Assembly: GCA_910586775.1 (NCBI GenBank)
Contig: CAJUJN010000007.1
Span: 40,952-104,951 of the forward strand
From: an uncultured Acetatifactor sp.
GTDB lineage: Bacteria; Bacillota; Clostridia; Lachnospirales; Lachnospiraceae
Reading direction: 5' to 3'
Length of the DNA: 64,000 nucleotides
Positions 41,056-50,828 of the stretch are shown here, one piece after another (positions within the stretch are counted from its first letter, which is position 1; the number at the start of each line of letters is the position of its first letter). Made by a program: the position numbers and the translations under genes. The notes under the pieces were generated by a model that saw only the letters and a list, made by a program, of their open reading frames with translations, was not told where the DNA came from and did not search any database.

Positions 41056-41463
41056 ATGGCACCGTCTTCCAAGACAGATACAGAAGTAATCATTGGCGGC
41101 AAGGTTTTTACCTTAAGCGGATATGAGAGTGAAGAGTACCTTCAAAAAGTTGCATCTTATATCAACAATAAGGTGAATGAATACAGTAAGCTGGATAATT
41201 TCCGCAGACAGCCAATGGACACGCAGAGTGTTTTGCTCCAGTTAAATATCGCGGATGATTATTTTAAGGCAAAGAAGCAGATTTCGGACTTGGAAGAGGA
41301 GCTTCAGGGAAAGGAAAATGAGCTTTACGATTTAAAACATGAACTGATATCCACCCAGATGAAGCTGGAAAGTTCTGAGGACCAGGTGAAGGCGCTGCAG
41401 AAGGCGCAAAATGAAGATGCAAAGGAAATTGTGCGTCTGGAAACAGAGTTGAAGAAAAAGTAA
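41056..41463 (+). CDS. zapA: Cell division protein ZapA
   Basis: This 135-residue protein has the ZapA globular head (TEVIIGGKVFTLSGYESEEY, LQKVASYINNKVNEY) and a long C-terminal coiled coil (about 70-135). ZapA crosslinks FtsZ filaments at the septum. AAAGGAGGTTGGCGGC precedes the ATG. The U32 peptidase gene follows after 72 bases. Confidence 0.88.
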   Translation: MAPSSKTDTEVIIGGKVFTLSGYESEEYLQKVASYINNKVNEYSKLDNFRRQPMDTQSVLLQLNIADDYFKAKKQISDLEEELQGKENELYDLKHELISTQMKLESSEDQVKALQKAQNEDAKEIVRLETELKKK

Positions 41464-41535
41464 TATGGCTGTCCGTAGCCCGGGCAGCTTTTTTGTATCA
41501 TGAAGCCTGCACAGGCGGAAAGGCTTGAGGATTAT

Positions 41536-43902
41536 ATGGAAAAACACAGAAGAGCGGAACTGCTGTCCCCCGCCGGGAGTGAAGAAGGTTTTTATGGTGC
41601 CATTCGTGCCGGAGCAGATGCCGTCTACCTGGCGGGAGGTCGTTTCGGTGCCAGGGCGTATGCCGATAATTTCACGACGGAGTCACTTGTGGCATGCATT
41701 CGGTATGCCCATCTGTTGGGGCGGAAGATATATCTCGCCGTAAATACGCTCCTGAAAGAGCATGAGTTGGCTGAGCTGTACGACTATCTGCTGCCTTTTT
41801 ACGAGGCAGGGCTGGATGCCGTAATCGTACAGGACCTGGGAGTACTGCGTTTTATACGGGAACATTTTCCGAATCTGAAGCTTCATGTCAGCACCCAGAT
41901 GACATTATGCAGCAGCTATGGGGCTGCGCTTTTGAAAAGTATGGGAGCAAGCCGCATTGTTCCCGCCAGGGAACTTGGCCTGCAGGAACTGAGTGCGATG
42001 AGACGGAATGCGGATGTCGAGATAGAAGCTTTTATCCATGGTGCCATGTGCTACTGTTATTCCGGCCAATGCCTGTTCAGCAGCATTCTGGGCGGCCGAA
42101 GCGGCAACAGGGGACGCTGCGCCCAGCCCTGCAGGCTGCCTTATTCTGTTAATGCCGGAGGCTCGATGCAGAAGGAATGCTATCCCTTAAGCCTGAAGGA
42201 CATGTGCACCATTGAACATATCCCTGCGCTGATTGGAGCGGGAATCGATTCCTTTAAAATTGAGGGACGAATGAAAAAGCCCGAATATACGGCGGGCGTG
42301 ACAGCCGTATATCGGCGTTATGTAGATTTGTATTATAAGCTTCTGGAAGACAAAGGGGCAGAAGAAGCAGCCGCGGCATATTATGTGGACAAGGCTGATC
42401 TGGAGTTGCTGCGGTCTCTGTATATCAGAAGCGGTATTCAGGACGGGTACTGTTTCAGACGTAACGGGCGGGAGATGGTCACCCTGGAAAGCCCTGCCTA
42501 CAGCGGAACCAACGAAAAGACATTGACGAAAATACGTGAGACATATATTGATAGCCGGGAGAAGCTTCCGGTCAGCGTAAGAGCGGTATTTCGGGTGGGC
42601 CAGCCTGCGGAAGTTACTTATACATGGGAGGGCAGGAACTGTCATATAACGGGCAATACCGTAGAACGTGCCGGAAAACAGCCTATCACGCCGGAAAATA
42701 TCAGAAAGCAGCTTGGAAAGCTGGGAGACAGTATTTTCCGTATATGCGATATGAAAATCGCTGCGGATAAGGACAGTTTTTATCCTTTAAAACAGATAAA
42801 TGAGTTAAGACGGGCAGCCATCGCCGGATTGGAAGATGAGATTTTGTCTGCCCGGGGATATTCTGCCGTCTGTCCGGAAAAGAATGCGGAACCTGCGGCA
42901 GAAAGCCGATATACGCTTTCCGGTAGCGGAATTTCTGAAAGTCCTGCGGCTGCCATTAAAAAAGTTTCTGAAGGTCCCGTGGCTGCCATAAAAAAAGTCA
43001 GAGCCGGGCGCGCCGCGCCGGTGCCGAAATGTCTTGCCATTTCCGTATGTACACTTCCGCAGCTGAAAGCGATAGCAGACTGGTTTTCCGGAGAAAAAAC
43101 GGACAGTCCGCTTCGCTTTTATATAGAGGGGGATTTATTCCTGCGTGAATCGCAGAATGTATTAGATATTTGTAAAAAAATGCCGGCGGAAAGCAGCTTT
43201 TATCTGGCACTGCCTTATATCCTCCGGGAAGCGGACAGACATTATCTGGAACAGCTTTCGTCCGCTATGCGGGAAAGCGGAATTTTCCGGGGATTTCTCG
43301 TACGTTCCATGGATGGACTGGGGTTTGTCCAGGCGATAATGGAAGAAAAGTGTTCCATAGAAGAAAGACATTTCGGTGAAAATCTGTGCTGTCGGACAGA
43401 CGCCGGGGTATACGCCTGGAATCGGTGGGCTGGTCAGGAACTGTCATCTTATGCTGAGGGCTTCTGCATGCCTTATGAGTTAAGAGGAAGCGAACAGAGA
43501 TTGCTGCCGGAGGAATTACCCTGCGAAAAAATCATCTACGGCAGAATCCCCATGATGCTGACGGCGAACTGTCTGTTACGCACCTTCCGCCAGTGCCGGA
43601 AAGCCAAGTATGCGGATTCTCCGGCGGATTTGCGTAATAATAATGCAATACTCAAGGACAGATACCACAGAGAATTTCCGGTAGTTGTAAATTGTCTCCA
43701 TTGTATGAATACTATATACAATACTGTCCCCCTTTCCCTGTACCAGTCAGTTCCCAAATGGAAAGAGTGTGTGGATTTGCGTATGGATTTCACTCTGGAG
43801 CCTGCTGATGAAGTAAAGGCGCTTCTGGATTCCTTCCTGAAGGGCGCTCCCTTCCCTCTGAAAGAGTATACTACCGGTCATGAAAAGCGCGGAGTTGAGT
43901 AA
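41536..43902 (+). CDS. U32 family peptidase (RlhA-like)
   Basis: This 788-residue protein has the U32 N-terminal TIM-barrel start (AELLSPAGSEEGFYGAIRAG, ADAVYLAGGRFGARA) and the signature FIHGAMCYCYSGQCLFSSIL followed by GNRGRCAQPCRLPY, whose cysteines bind an iron-sulfur cluster in relatives such as RlhA (23S rRNA hydroxylation). The C-terminal half has the additional U32-associated domain. A 33-bp in-frame duplication (42933-42998) adds repeated AAIKKV. ATG 41536 has GAGG six bases upstream; ATG 41500 is an alternative. Confidence 0.85.
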   Translation: MEKHRRAELLSPAGSEEGFYGAIRAGADAVYLAGGRFGARAYADNFTTESLVACIRYAHLLGRKIYLAVNTLLKEHELAELYDYLLPFYEAGLDAVIVQDLGVLRFIREHFPNLKLHVSTQMTLCSSYGAALLKSMGASRIVPARELGLQELSAMRRNADVEIEAFIHGAMCYCYSGQCLFSSILGGRSGNRGRCAQPCRLPYSVNAGGSMQKECYPLSLKDMCTIEHIPALIGAGIDSFKIEGRMKKPEYTAGVTAVYRRYVDLYYKLLEDKGAEEAAAAYYVDKADLELLRSLYIRSGIQDGYCFRRNGREMVTLESPAYSGTNEKTLTKIRETYIDSREKLPVSVRAVFRVGQPAEVTYTWEGRNCHITGNTVERAGKQPITPENIRKQLGKLGDSIFRICDMKIAADKDSFYPLKQINELRRAAIAGLEDEILSARGYSAVCPEKNAEPAAESRYTLSGSGISESPAAAIKKVSEGPVAAIKKVRAGRAAPVPKCLAISVCTLPQLKAIADWFSGEKTDSPLRFYIEGDLFLRESQNVLDICKKMPAESSFYLALPYILREADRHYLEQLSSAMRESGIFRGFLVRSMDGLGFVQAIMEEKCSIEERHFGENLCCRTDAGVYAWNRWAGQELSSYAEGFCMPYELRGSEQRLLPEELPCEKIIYGRIPMMLTANCLLRTFRQCRKAKYADSPADLRNNNAILKDRYHREFPVVVNCLHCMNTIYNTVPLSLYQSVPKWKECVDLRMDFTLEPADEVKALLDSFLKGAPFPLKEYTTGHEKRGVE

Positions 43903-43971
43903 TGCAAATCATCCGTCGGCATTGGCTTAATACACCGATAATACCGACAACGGAAATAAAGGAATGATACT

Positions 43972-45297
43972 ATGCAGGAATATGTTAAAGAACTATCAAA
44001 ATATATCATAGCGGTACTGATGACAGTACATACTTTCTGCGGTTTTCTGTCCCTTTCAGACAGGATAGAGAAGAGCAGCTCGGTGCATGTGATTCAGAAT
44101 ATGCTTCTGTTTTCCATTCAGTTTCTCATGTTTATTAACCTTGCCCTGGTCACAAACGATATGCAGTACATCTTTTTCTATGTATTTGTACAGGCATTTC
44201 TGTTGGCAACCGCAGTAATGATACCGATTGTGTATGAAAAAGTAAACCGGCTTCTTTTAAACAACATGTGTATGCTGTTGGGAACCGGTATGTGCGTGAT
44301 ATCCAGGCTTTCTTTTAAAAAAGCCGTAAAGCAGTACATTATCGTGCTGATATCCCTGGCCATATCACTGTTTATTCCCTGGCTTCTCTCCAGGATACGC
44401 TTCCTGAAGAAACTGACCTGGGTTTACGCGGGTGTTGGTATTGTCATGCTCAGTGCAGTGCTGATACTGGGAGAGGTAACCCATGGCTCCAAGCTTTCCT
44501 TTTCCCTATGGGGTGTAAGTTTTCAGCCATCGGAATTTGTCAAGATTATATTCGTTTTCTTTCTGGCAGGCGCATTATGGGAAAATACTACCTTCGCGAG
44601 AGTGGCGCTGACAGCCGTGCTTGCGGGAATCCATGTAGTGGTGCTGGTAGTATCGAAAGATTTGGGAAGTGCGCTAATTTTCTTTATCGGCTATGTCTTT
44701 GTAGTCTTTGCCGCTACCAGGAATTATCTTTATCTCCTGGCAGGGGCTGTCGGCGGAAGCGGAGCGGCCTGGGGGGCGTACCGGCTCTTTGCACATGTCA
44801 GGGACAGGGTGACTGCCTGGCAGAATCCCTGGACTTACATTGATTCCAAGGGCTATGCCATTACACAATCCCTGTTTGCCATCGGGACCGGAAGCTGGTT
44901 CGGCATGGGGCTTTCCCGGGGAAATCCCACGGCAATTCCCTATGTGGAGGCGGATTTTATCTTTTCTTCGGTGTGTGAGGAGCTGGGAGTGATTTACGGC
45001 ATCTGTGTTGTCCTGGTGACACTGTCCAGTTTTCTGGCAATGCTGAAGATTGCTTCCCTGATAAAGGACCGCTTCTACCAACTGATTGTGTACGGAATCG
45101 GCATTATGTACATTTTTCAGATTTTCCTGACCATTGGAGGCGGTATCAAGCTGATTCCCCTGACTGGGGTGACACTGCCTTTTATCAGCTATGGCGGCAG
45201 TTCCGTAATGACTACCATGATTATGTTCTTCATTATTCAGGGAATCTACATCCGGCTGCAGGAAAACCGGCCCAAAAACGTCAAGAAAAATTCCTGA
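43972..45297 (+). CDS. RodA/FtsW/SpoVE-family glycosyltransferase
   Basis: This 441-residue SEDS membrane protein has about ten or more spans, the conserved FSLWGVSFQPSEFVKIIFVF segment, SKDLGSALIFFIGY and the C-terminal LIPLTGVTLPFISYGGSS. SEDS proteins polymerise peptidoglycan with a class B PBP, here encoded directly downstream. The N-terminal 150 residues hold extra spans compared with typical RodA. Which process (elongation, division or sporulation) it serves cannot be told. Confidence 0.9.
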   Translation: MQEYVKELSKYIIAVLMTVHTFCGFLSLSDRIEKSSSVHVIQNMLLFSIQFLMFINLALVTNDMQYIFFYVFVQAFLLATAVMIPIVYEKVNRLLLNNMCMLLGTGMCVISRLSFKKAVKQYIIVLISLAISLFIPWLLSRIRFLKKLTWVYAGVGIVMLSAVLILGEVTHGSKLSFSLWGVSFQPSEFVKIIFVFFLAGALWENTTFARVALTAVLAGIHVVVLVVSKDLGSALIFFIGYVFVVFAATRNYLYLLAGAVGGSGAAWGAYRLFAHVRDRVTAWQNPWTYIDSKGYAITQSLFAIGTGSWFGMGLSRGNPTAIPYVEADFIFSSVCEELGVIYGICVVLVTLSSFLAMLKIASLIKDRFYQLIVYGIGIMYIFQIFLTIGGGIKLIPLTGVTLPFISYGGSSVMTTMIMFFIIQGIYIRLQENRPKNVKKNS

Positions 45298-45443
45298 CAA
45301 ATAATTTCGGGCAGCAAAATCAGACATTATGTCTGAACGGTACCCGGAAAAGCGGGGGAATCGGCAAAAGCAGATTCTGGAAAGCCACATGATAAGCAGT
45401 CTGAAGATTCCGAAAGGATATTGTATAATGAAAGGAGGACGTA

Positions 45444-46934
45444 ATGCAGGATAAAACAGTTAAAAAAACCGTACAGAAAAAACACCGGGAACCGAACAAC
45501 ACCAGGAAAGCCGATGCCCGCCGTATTGACAATAAATGGGAAATATTTGCGACAGGCTTCTTTTTCGTGGCAGTATTTGCGGCAGTGATAGGATATCTTG
45601 GCTATTTTACAGCAACCAGTAAACAGGATATGGTTAATAACAGCTATAATTCCAGACAGGAAATTTTTCTGTCTGAAAATTACCGCGGCTCTATCTATTC
45701 CAGGGATGGGGAAGCGCTTGCCGAAACCGTGTGGGACGAGCAGCAGAATGAGTCCCGGTCATATCCCTTTGCGGACTTGTTTGCCCACATTGTGGGATAT
45801 TCCACCAAGGGGCGCATGGGTGTGGAGGCTATGGCAAATTACTACCTGATCAACACCAGTACCTCTCTGAGCAATAAAGCCGCCAATGACGCAGCCGGCT
45901 TAAAAAATCCCGGCGACAGCGTCTACACCACGCTGGATGTGCAGATACAGGAGGTAGCGGATTCCCAGCTCAATATCTATAAAGGTGCCGTCGTAGTGAC
46001 AGAGGTTTCCACAGGAAAGATTCTGGCCATGGTATCCCATCCCGACTTTGACCCCAATCAGATCTCCCGGATCTGGGACTCACTGGTGGAGAATGAAGAC
46101 AGCTCCGTGCTTCTGAACCGTGCCACCCAGGGACAGTATCCCCCCGGCTCTACCTTCAAGATTATAACCGCGTTGGAATATATCAGGGAAAATCCCGATA
46201 CCTACAATAATTATTCCTATCAATGTTCAGGTACCTTTACTTCTATGGGCAGCAAAATCAATTGTTATCATAAGACAAACCACGGACAGGTGGATTTTGA
46301 GCGTTCTTTCGCCAAATCCTGTAATTCCTCCTTTGCCAATATCGGAATGGGACTGGACAGGGAATTGTTCCGGGAGACACTGGAAGGGCTTCTGTTTAAC
46401 CAGCCCCTGCCGATGACTCTTTCTCACTCCACGAGCAAGGTTACCATATCTGCAGATTCCACCACGGACGAAATGCTGCAAACCTCTATCGGCCAGGGTA
46501 AGACACAGATTTCCCCCATGCATCTGAACATGATTACTTCCGCCATTGCCAATAACGGTATACTGATGAAGCCCTATGTCATTGACCATGTGGAAAACGA
46601 CACCGGACGTGTAATCAAATCCTTCGCTCCCGAAAGCTATGGACAGCTGCTCAGTGAAGCCGAGGCGGAAATTTTGAAAGCTATGATGACTGCCGTAGTA
46701 GAAGAGGGTACTGCCAGAAAACTTTCGGGTCAGTCTTACACGGCCGCAGGCAAGACCGGCTCGGCGGAATATAACAGCAATGGCGACAGCCATGCCTGGT
46801 TTACCGGATTTGCGCCGGCAGAGGCTCCGGAAGTCTGTGTTACCATCATTGTGGAGGGTGCCGGAAGCGGGGGCGATTATGCGGTTCCGATTGCAAAAAG
46901 GATATTTGATGCATATTTTAACGAAAAAAAATAA
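45444..46934 (+). CDS. Class B penicillin-binding protein (PbpA type)
   Basis: This 496-residue protein has a basic cytoplasmic tail, one membrane span (about 33-52), a short pedestal, and a transpeptidase domain with SxxK as S236-T-F-K (GSTFK), SCN (FAKSCNSSFANIG) and KTGSAEYN. It crosslinks peptidoglycan together with the SEDS polymerase encoded upstream. AAAGGAGGACGT precedes the ATG. The pairing FtsW/RodA-PbpA is common in Clostridia and Actinobacteria. Confidence 0.92.
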   Translation: MQDKTVKKTVQKKHREPNNTRKADARRIDNKWEIFATGFFFVAVFAAVIGYLGYFTATSKQDMVNNSYNSRQEIFLSENYRGSIYSRDGEALAETVWDEQQNESRSYPFADLFAHIVGYSTKGRMGVEAMANYYLINTSTSLSNKAANDAAGLKNPGDSVYTTLDVQIQEVADSQLNIYKGAVVVTEVSTGKILAMVSHPDFDPNQISRIWDSLVENEDSSVLLNRATQGQYPPGSTFKIITALEYIRENPDTYNNYSYQCSGTFTSMGSKINCYHKTNHGQVDFERSFAKSCNSSFANIGMGLDRELFRETLEGLLFNQPLPMTLSHSTSKVTISADSTTDEMLQTSIGQGKTQISPMHLNMITSAIANNGILMKPYVIDHVENDTGRVIKSFAPESYGQLLSEAEAEILKAMMTAVVEEGTARKLSGQSYTAAGKTGSAEYNSNGDSHAWFTGFAPAEAPEVCVTIIVEGAGSGGDYAVPIAKRIFDAYFNEKK

Positions 46935-46937
46935 GTA

Positions 46938-46966
46938 TTGCACTTCCAGAAAGTTTGGATTATACT
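46938..46966 (+). promoter_or_regulatory. Promoter of the NUDIX gene
   Basis: TTGCAC (46938-46943) and TATACT (46961-46966) are 17 bases apart, directly after the PBP gene. Confidence 0.75.
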
Positions 46967-47012
46967 AAGTGTAATTATTTTGCATTAAACACACCAGTCA
47001 GGAGGAATTGCA

Positions 47013-47465
47013 ATGCTGGAAGCAACAAGCTGTGGTGGTGTGGTAATTTTTCGAGGAAAGATCCTGCTTTTATACAAGAACTACAAGAATAAGTACGAAG
47101 GCTGGGTTCTGCCTAAAGGCACGGTGGAGCAGGGCGAGGAGTTTAAGGAAACCGCACTGCGGGAAGTGTTGGAGGAATCGGGAGCGAAGGCTACCATCAT
47201 TAAGTATATCGGAAAGAGCGAATATACCTTCAACATACCGGAGGATATTGTCGAGAAAGAAGTCCACTGGTATCTGATGATGGCTGACAGCTATTACAGC
47301 AAACCACAAAAGGAAGAATTTTTTTTGGATTCAGGTTTTTATAAATACCACGAGGCATATCATCTGCTGAAATTTTCCAATGAAAAGCAGATTCTGGAGA
47401 GGGCATACGATGAATATCTGGAACTGAAAAAAAGCAATTTATGGGGCAGCCGGAAGTACTATTAG
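47013..47465 (+). CDS. NUDIX hydrolase
   Basis: This 150-residue protein has a perfect Nudix box at residues 36-58 (G36, E42, R50-E51, E54-E55, G57), within KGTVEQGEEFKETALREV. It hydrolyses a nucleoside diphosphate linked to another moiety; the WVLPKGTVEQGE context resembles Ap4A/dNTP hydrolases. AGGAGGAATTGCA precedes the ATG. Confidence 0.9.
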   Translation: MLEATSCGGVVIFRGKILLLYKNYKNKYEGWVLPKGTVEQGEEFKETALREVLEESGAKATIIKYIGKSEYTFNIPEDIVEKEVHWYLMMADSYYSKPQKEEFFLDSGFYKYHEAYHLLKFSNEKQILERAYDEYLELKKSNLWGSRKYY

Positions 47466-47553
47466 TTTTTGTAACAGTTCAGGCAGTCAGCATCCGGCTC
47501 CTGTCTGAACTGTTGTGTATTTTCGGCTGCGTCAGGTAAAGGGATCCTCATAT

Positions 47554-47877
47554 ATGGCGCTTGGAATTGTATACCACCCCAATTTATACCTGGGAGAAAG
47601 CATGAAAAGGGAAAAACTGGATAAGATAAAAAGAAAACTGGAAAAGAAGCCCCGTTTTTCCAGTGTATTTCTGGTGGTACTTTCGCGCAACGCCCATGAA
47701 CAACTGGAGATATACAGCGCAAAACAGCTGCGGTGGAGTTATTATACGAAGTATCCGCCTTACGTGGTGGGAATTGCCGCCAACCAGGCGGAAGCGCTCA
47801 TGCTGGTTGAGGAGCTCGTGAAGAAATGCCTGAAGGAACGCGGGGATTGCGCATTAAAGGAGTATTTAAGATGCTGA
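47554..47877 (+). CDS. Conserved hypothetical protein (107 aa)
   Basis: The sequence begins MALGIVYHPNLYLGESMKRE and contains FSSVFLVVLSRNAHEQLEIY and YPPYVVGIAANQAEALMLVE. No domain is recognised by eye, but it is compact and well formed and overlaps the DUF2953 gene by seven bases. AAAGGGATCC precedes the chosen ATG; an upstream in-frame start at 47515 lies in the intergenic region. Confidence 0.65.
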   Translation: MALGIVYHPNLYLGESMKREKLDKIKRKLEKKPRFSSVFLVVLSRNAHEQLEIYSAKQLRWSYYTKYPPYVVGIAANQAEALMLVEELVKKCLKERGDCALKEYLRC

Positions 47878-49085
47878 CGATAGTTTTAAAAATCCTTTCC
47901 ATACTCGGTATCCTTCTTCTGGCGCTGTTCCTGTTGGCAGCCGCGGTGTTGCTCCTGATACTGTTTGTTCCCGTTACTTACCGGATTTCCGGCGCCAAAG
48001 ATGAGGACGGCTTCCGGATAAGCGCAAAGGTGAAATGGCTGTACGGGCTTGTGAGGCTGCAGTACGGATATCCGGAACCCGGTGAAGCAGCGGCAAAAAT
48101 ACTGTTTTTTACTCTGTACAGGGTTAAGATACCGCCGGATGAAACGGCAGGTGACAGCAGGAAAGCCGGAGGCGCTGCAGACAGCAATATCATAAAAATA
48201 CCCTCCGAAAAATTTTCCGGAAAAATCATGACAGCGCTTCAAAAGAAAAAAAACCGTTCAAAGTCCGAAAAAAAGAGAACGGCTTCTATAAAGAAAACAG
48301 GTGAACCTGTAAACGGAAAAAAAGCAGGTGGTACGGAAACAGACAGTTCCGGTAAAAAAACTGTTTCTGACAGCGGGGAAACAGGCTCTGCCGCCGAAGC
48401 GGGCACGACCGCCAAAACGGGTACAGCTACCGAAGCAGGCACGACCGCCAAAACAGGCACAGCTACCGAAGCAGACACGACCGCCAAAACAGGCATGTCC
48501 GCCGAAGCAGATGGTCCCGGAACAAATGTGATGGAAACTGACGCTGTGGAAGAGAATCATTCTGCCGAAGAAGCTTCCGCGGAGGAAAATCTTTCCTCAG
48601 AAGAAAGTGTTTCGGGATTTGGAAAGATTTTACAAAAATTTGAGAAGATAAAGTACACAATTCACAACATATATGATAAAATAAAATGGATTTGGGATAA
48701 TATATCATATTATTTAGAGCTTTTGCAGGAAGAAGAGACCAGGCAGTTTTTTTCCCATGTCCGAATGAGAACCGGGAAGATGGTAAAGAGCGTATGGCCC
48801 AGACATATCAGGGCGGATATCCTCTTTGGCACCGGTTCACCTGATACCACAGGATATCTTTACGGTGCGTATTGTATGGTCTCTCCGATGCTGAAAAAAG
48901 GCATAAATGTGACACCTGATTTCGAGGAGACAGTTTTACAGGCAGATTTTGACATCGCGGGACATATCACCATATGGGTGCTGGCAATGAACACATGCAG
49001 GATAGTACTGGACAAGCGTCTCAGGCACCTTATCAAAAAGGCTGTCTCTCCGGGAATAAAAACGGTACGGAAAAGGGCAGCATAG
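47871..49085 (+). CDS. DUF2953 protein with a repeat linker (YtfI type)
   Basis: This 404-residue protein has an N-terminal membrane span (ILSILGILLLALFLLAAAVL), a DUF2953-type start (RISAKVKWLYGLVRLQYGYP), a long Thr/Ala/Glu-rich middle (about 110-250) containing a 12-residue repeat TTAKTGTATEAG, and a C-terminal domain ending WVLAMNTCRIVLDKRLRHLI. DUF2953 genes precede the GerW/YtfJ gene, as here and in B. subtilis (ytfI-ytfJ), pointing to sporulation or germination. AAAGGAG precedes ATG 47871. Confidence 0.8.
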   Translation: MLTIVLKILSILGILLLALFLLAAAVLLLILFVPVTYRISGAKDEDGFRISAKVKWLYGLVRLQYGYPEPGEAAAKILFFTLYRVKIPPDETAGDSRKAGGAADSNIIKIPSEKFSGKIMTALQKKKNRSKSEKKRTASIKKTGEPVNGKKAGGTETDSSGKKTVSDSGETGSAAEAGTTAKTGTATEAGTTAKTGTATEADTTAKTGMSAEADGPGTNVMETDAVEENHSAEEASAEENLSSEESVSGFGKILQKFEKIKYTIHNIYDKIKWIWDNISYYLELLQEEETRQFFSHVRMRTGKMVKSVWPRHIRADILFGTGSPDTTGYLYGAYCMVSPMLKKGINVTPDFEETVLQADFDIAGHITIWVLAMNTCRIVLDKRLRHLIKKAVSPGIKTVRKRAA

Positions 49086-49112
49086 GAGCAAAGGCTCCGG
49101 AATGGAGGAGAA

Positions 49113-49547
49113 ATGGCAGATAAAGAGAATCAGTTTCAGGGAGTAGTGGAGTCCCTTCTCAGAGGAATGGATACGGTATTATCCACAAAGACAGTGGTTG
49201 GTGAGGCTACGAAGATTGGCGATACGATTATTTTGCCCCTGGTGGATGTTTCCTTCGGCGTCGGTGCCGGAGCAGGCAGCAACGGAACGAAGAATTCTGC
49301 TTCCGGCGCAGGCGGCCTGGGCGGAAAGATGACCCCCAGTGCGGTACTGGTCATTAAAGACGGTGCTGTCAAGCTGGTGAATATCAAGAATCAGGATGCG
49401 GTTACAAAGGTGCTGGATATGGTGCCGGATCTGATTGAGAAGTTTACCAAACCGAAGGACAAAGCGGAAAGTACCAAAAAAGAAGAGGAAATATCCGATG
49501 CAGAGGTGGTTGATATCGCGTTCCCGGAAGGGGAAACCTCGAAATAA
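49113..49547 (+). CDS. ytfJ: GerW family sporulation protein (YtfJ)
   Basis: This 144-residue protein has the GerW/YtfJ pattern: VESLLRGMDTVLSTKTVVGE, IGDTIILPLVDVSFGVGAGA, GGKMTPSAVLVIKDG and a charged tail. The family is needed for normal spore germination in Bacillus. It follows the DUF2953 gene after 27 bases and ends before a strong terminator. Confidence 0.9.
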   Translation: MADKENQFQGVVESLLRGMDTVLSTKTVVGEATKIGDTIILPLVDVSFGVGAGAGSNGTKNSASGAGGLGGKMTPSAVLVIKDGAVKLVNIKNQDAVTKVLDMVPDLIEKFTKPKDKAESTKKEEEISDAEVVDIAFPEGETSK

Positions 49548-49558
49548 CCTGTACGAAT

Positions 49559-49592
49559 AAAACACCCCGGCAGCATATTGCCGGGGTGTTTT
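49559..49592 (+). terminator. Terminator after ytfJ
   Basis: AAAACACCCCGGCA pairs perfectly with TGCCGGGGTGTTTT around a six-base loop. The symmetric A and T runs make it usable from both sides. Confidence 0.92.
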
Positions 49593-49686
49593 ATTCATGT
49601 TGAACTGACAAAACAGATGGATTCTGTTGCCCATTGCATACTGTTAAGGAGGAAGTTCAGGAAAGTTATTTGGCATGAACCGTGCA

Positions 49687-50331
49687 TCAGCCGCATCCGT
49701 CAAGACCGCAGCACATACCTTTTGCGGCGGCAATCTGTCCTTCCTGAAGTATCCGAACCATTTCCTCTTTTGTGTATTCCTCAACGGCAATTTTCTCTCC
49801 GTTCAGATAAATGGACGGGACTCCTGTTACTTTCAGCACACTCCTGGAATCCTCCACTTCCGCTTTTACGCCTGCAGTGTACGTTTCAACATCCAATGCA
49901 TGACGGAATTCCGCCACATCGAGTCCTGCCTGCTCCGCAAGCCCGCATAAGACATCCGTTTCGCCGATATCAAGCTCTTTTTCAAAGTATGCGCGGTACA
50001 CCAGATCGGTATATTTCTCCGCCAGGCCTTTTTCCCGCGCGAAAAACAAGCCTTCAAAGGCAAGACGCGTGTAGGGGCGGGGGCAGACAGAGGGCGGCAG
50101 CTTCATATCAAGGCCCAGGGACTTTGCCGGTGCCACCAGAACCTGATAGCGTTTCCTGCGTTCCTCATCATGGCAGACGTCCACTCTTTTCTTAGGTTCC
50201 GGAGTCAGTTCCAGAGCCTGTATCCGAATCTGCGCTTCGATTTCCGTCTCCTTCAGCGCTTCCTCCAGCGCCACCTTGGCTACCAGACAGTAGGGACATA
50301 CAAAATCCGTTACAAATAAGATATTCAGCAT
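49687..50331 (-). CDS. DsbA-family (FrnE-like) oxidoreductase
   Basis: This 214-residue protein has a thioredoxin-fold start with CPYC (C12, C15) in FVTDFVCPYCLVAKVALE, a helical insertion with LPPSVCPRPYTRLAFEGLFF, and VTGVPSIYLNGEKIAVE with the cis-proline. There is no signal peptide, so it is cytoplasmic like FrnE. It ends GMCCGLDGCG, an extra cysteine cluster that could bind metal. AGGAGAAAAAGT lies before the ATG. Confidence 0.85.
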   Translation of the reverse strand: MLNILFVTDFVCPYCLVAKVALEEALKETEIEAQIRIQALELTPEPKKRVDVCHDEERRKRYQVLVAPAKSLGLDMKLPPSVCPRPYTRLAFEGLFFAREKGLAEKYTDLVYRAYFEKELDIGETDVLCGLAEQAGLDVAEFRHALDVETYTAGVKAEVEDSRSVLKVTGVPSIYLNGEKIAVEEYTKEEMVRILQEGQIAAAKGMCCGLDGCG

Positions 50332-50538
50332 ACTTTTTCTCCTTTCGTTTGTTGAACCTATTCCGTTCCGACTTCTTACTTTCTTCCTCTATCATAAATG
50401 CAACAGGATACCGTGTCAAGAAATTCCGGCTGTAAAGAAGCAAAGGAAAATTCATTAACATTTTCGGGGAGAGGCTGCATATAATAAGATAAACAGATGA
50501 CCCAAACACGGTCTGCAGAAGGGGAGTATTCCTTTGTA

Positions 50539-50679
50539 ATGAAAAAAATAATCGGATTTGTCGCCTTTTTTATAGCCATCGGGATGCTGATTATGCTGAT
50601 TACCCATAACAGACTGGTGGGACTGATTATCATCGCGCTTCTGTTGTTCGTGGGATATAACTGTTTCTGCGGTGACTGA
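50539..50679 (+). CDS. Small two-span membrane protein (46 aa)
   Basis: The frame from ATG 50539 encodes KKIIGFVAFFIAIGMLIMLI, a short RLVG turn and a second hydrophobic stretch ending GYNCFCGD. Such small membrane proteins are common in Lachnospiraceae. A TATAAT-like box lies at about 50480. The in-frame start 42 bases upstream is less likely. Function unknown. Confidence 0.55.
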   Translation: MKKIIGFVAFFIAIGMLIMLITHNRLVGLIIIALLLFVGYNCFCGD

Positions 50680-50789
50680 AGCCCTGCCTTTATCTGCTGC
50701 CGGTCCCGACGCAGGGCAGGGCACCGGCCTGCGTGAGTGCGCTTTCTGACCATATTTTGGAGCTGTTCCCTTCAAGTGACCGTCCGCAC

Positions 50790-50821
50790 AAAAAAAGAAC
50801 AGGCACAAAACCTGTTCTTTT
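50790..50821 (-). terminator. Terminator of rpmB
   Basis: AAAAGAACAGG and CCTGTTCTTTT form an 11-bp stem; on the minus strand it ends in a T run. It lies eight bases beyond the rpmB stop. Confidence 0.85.
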
Positions 50822-50828
50822 CAGATTC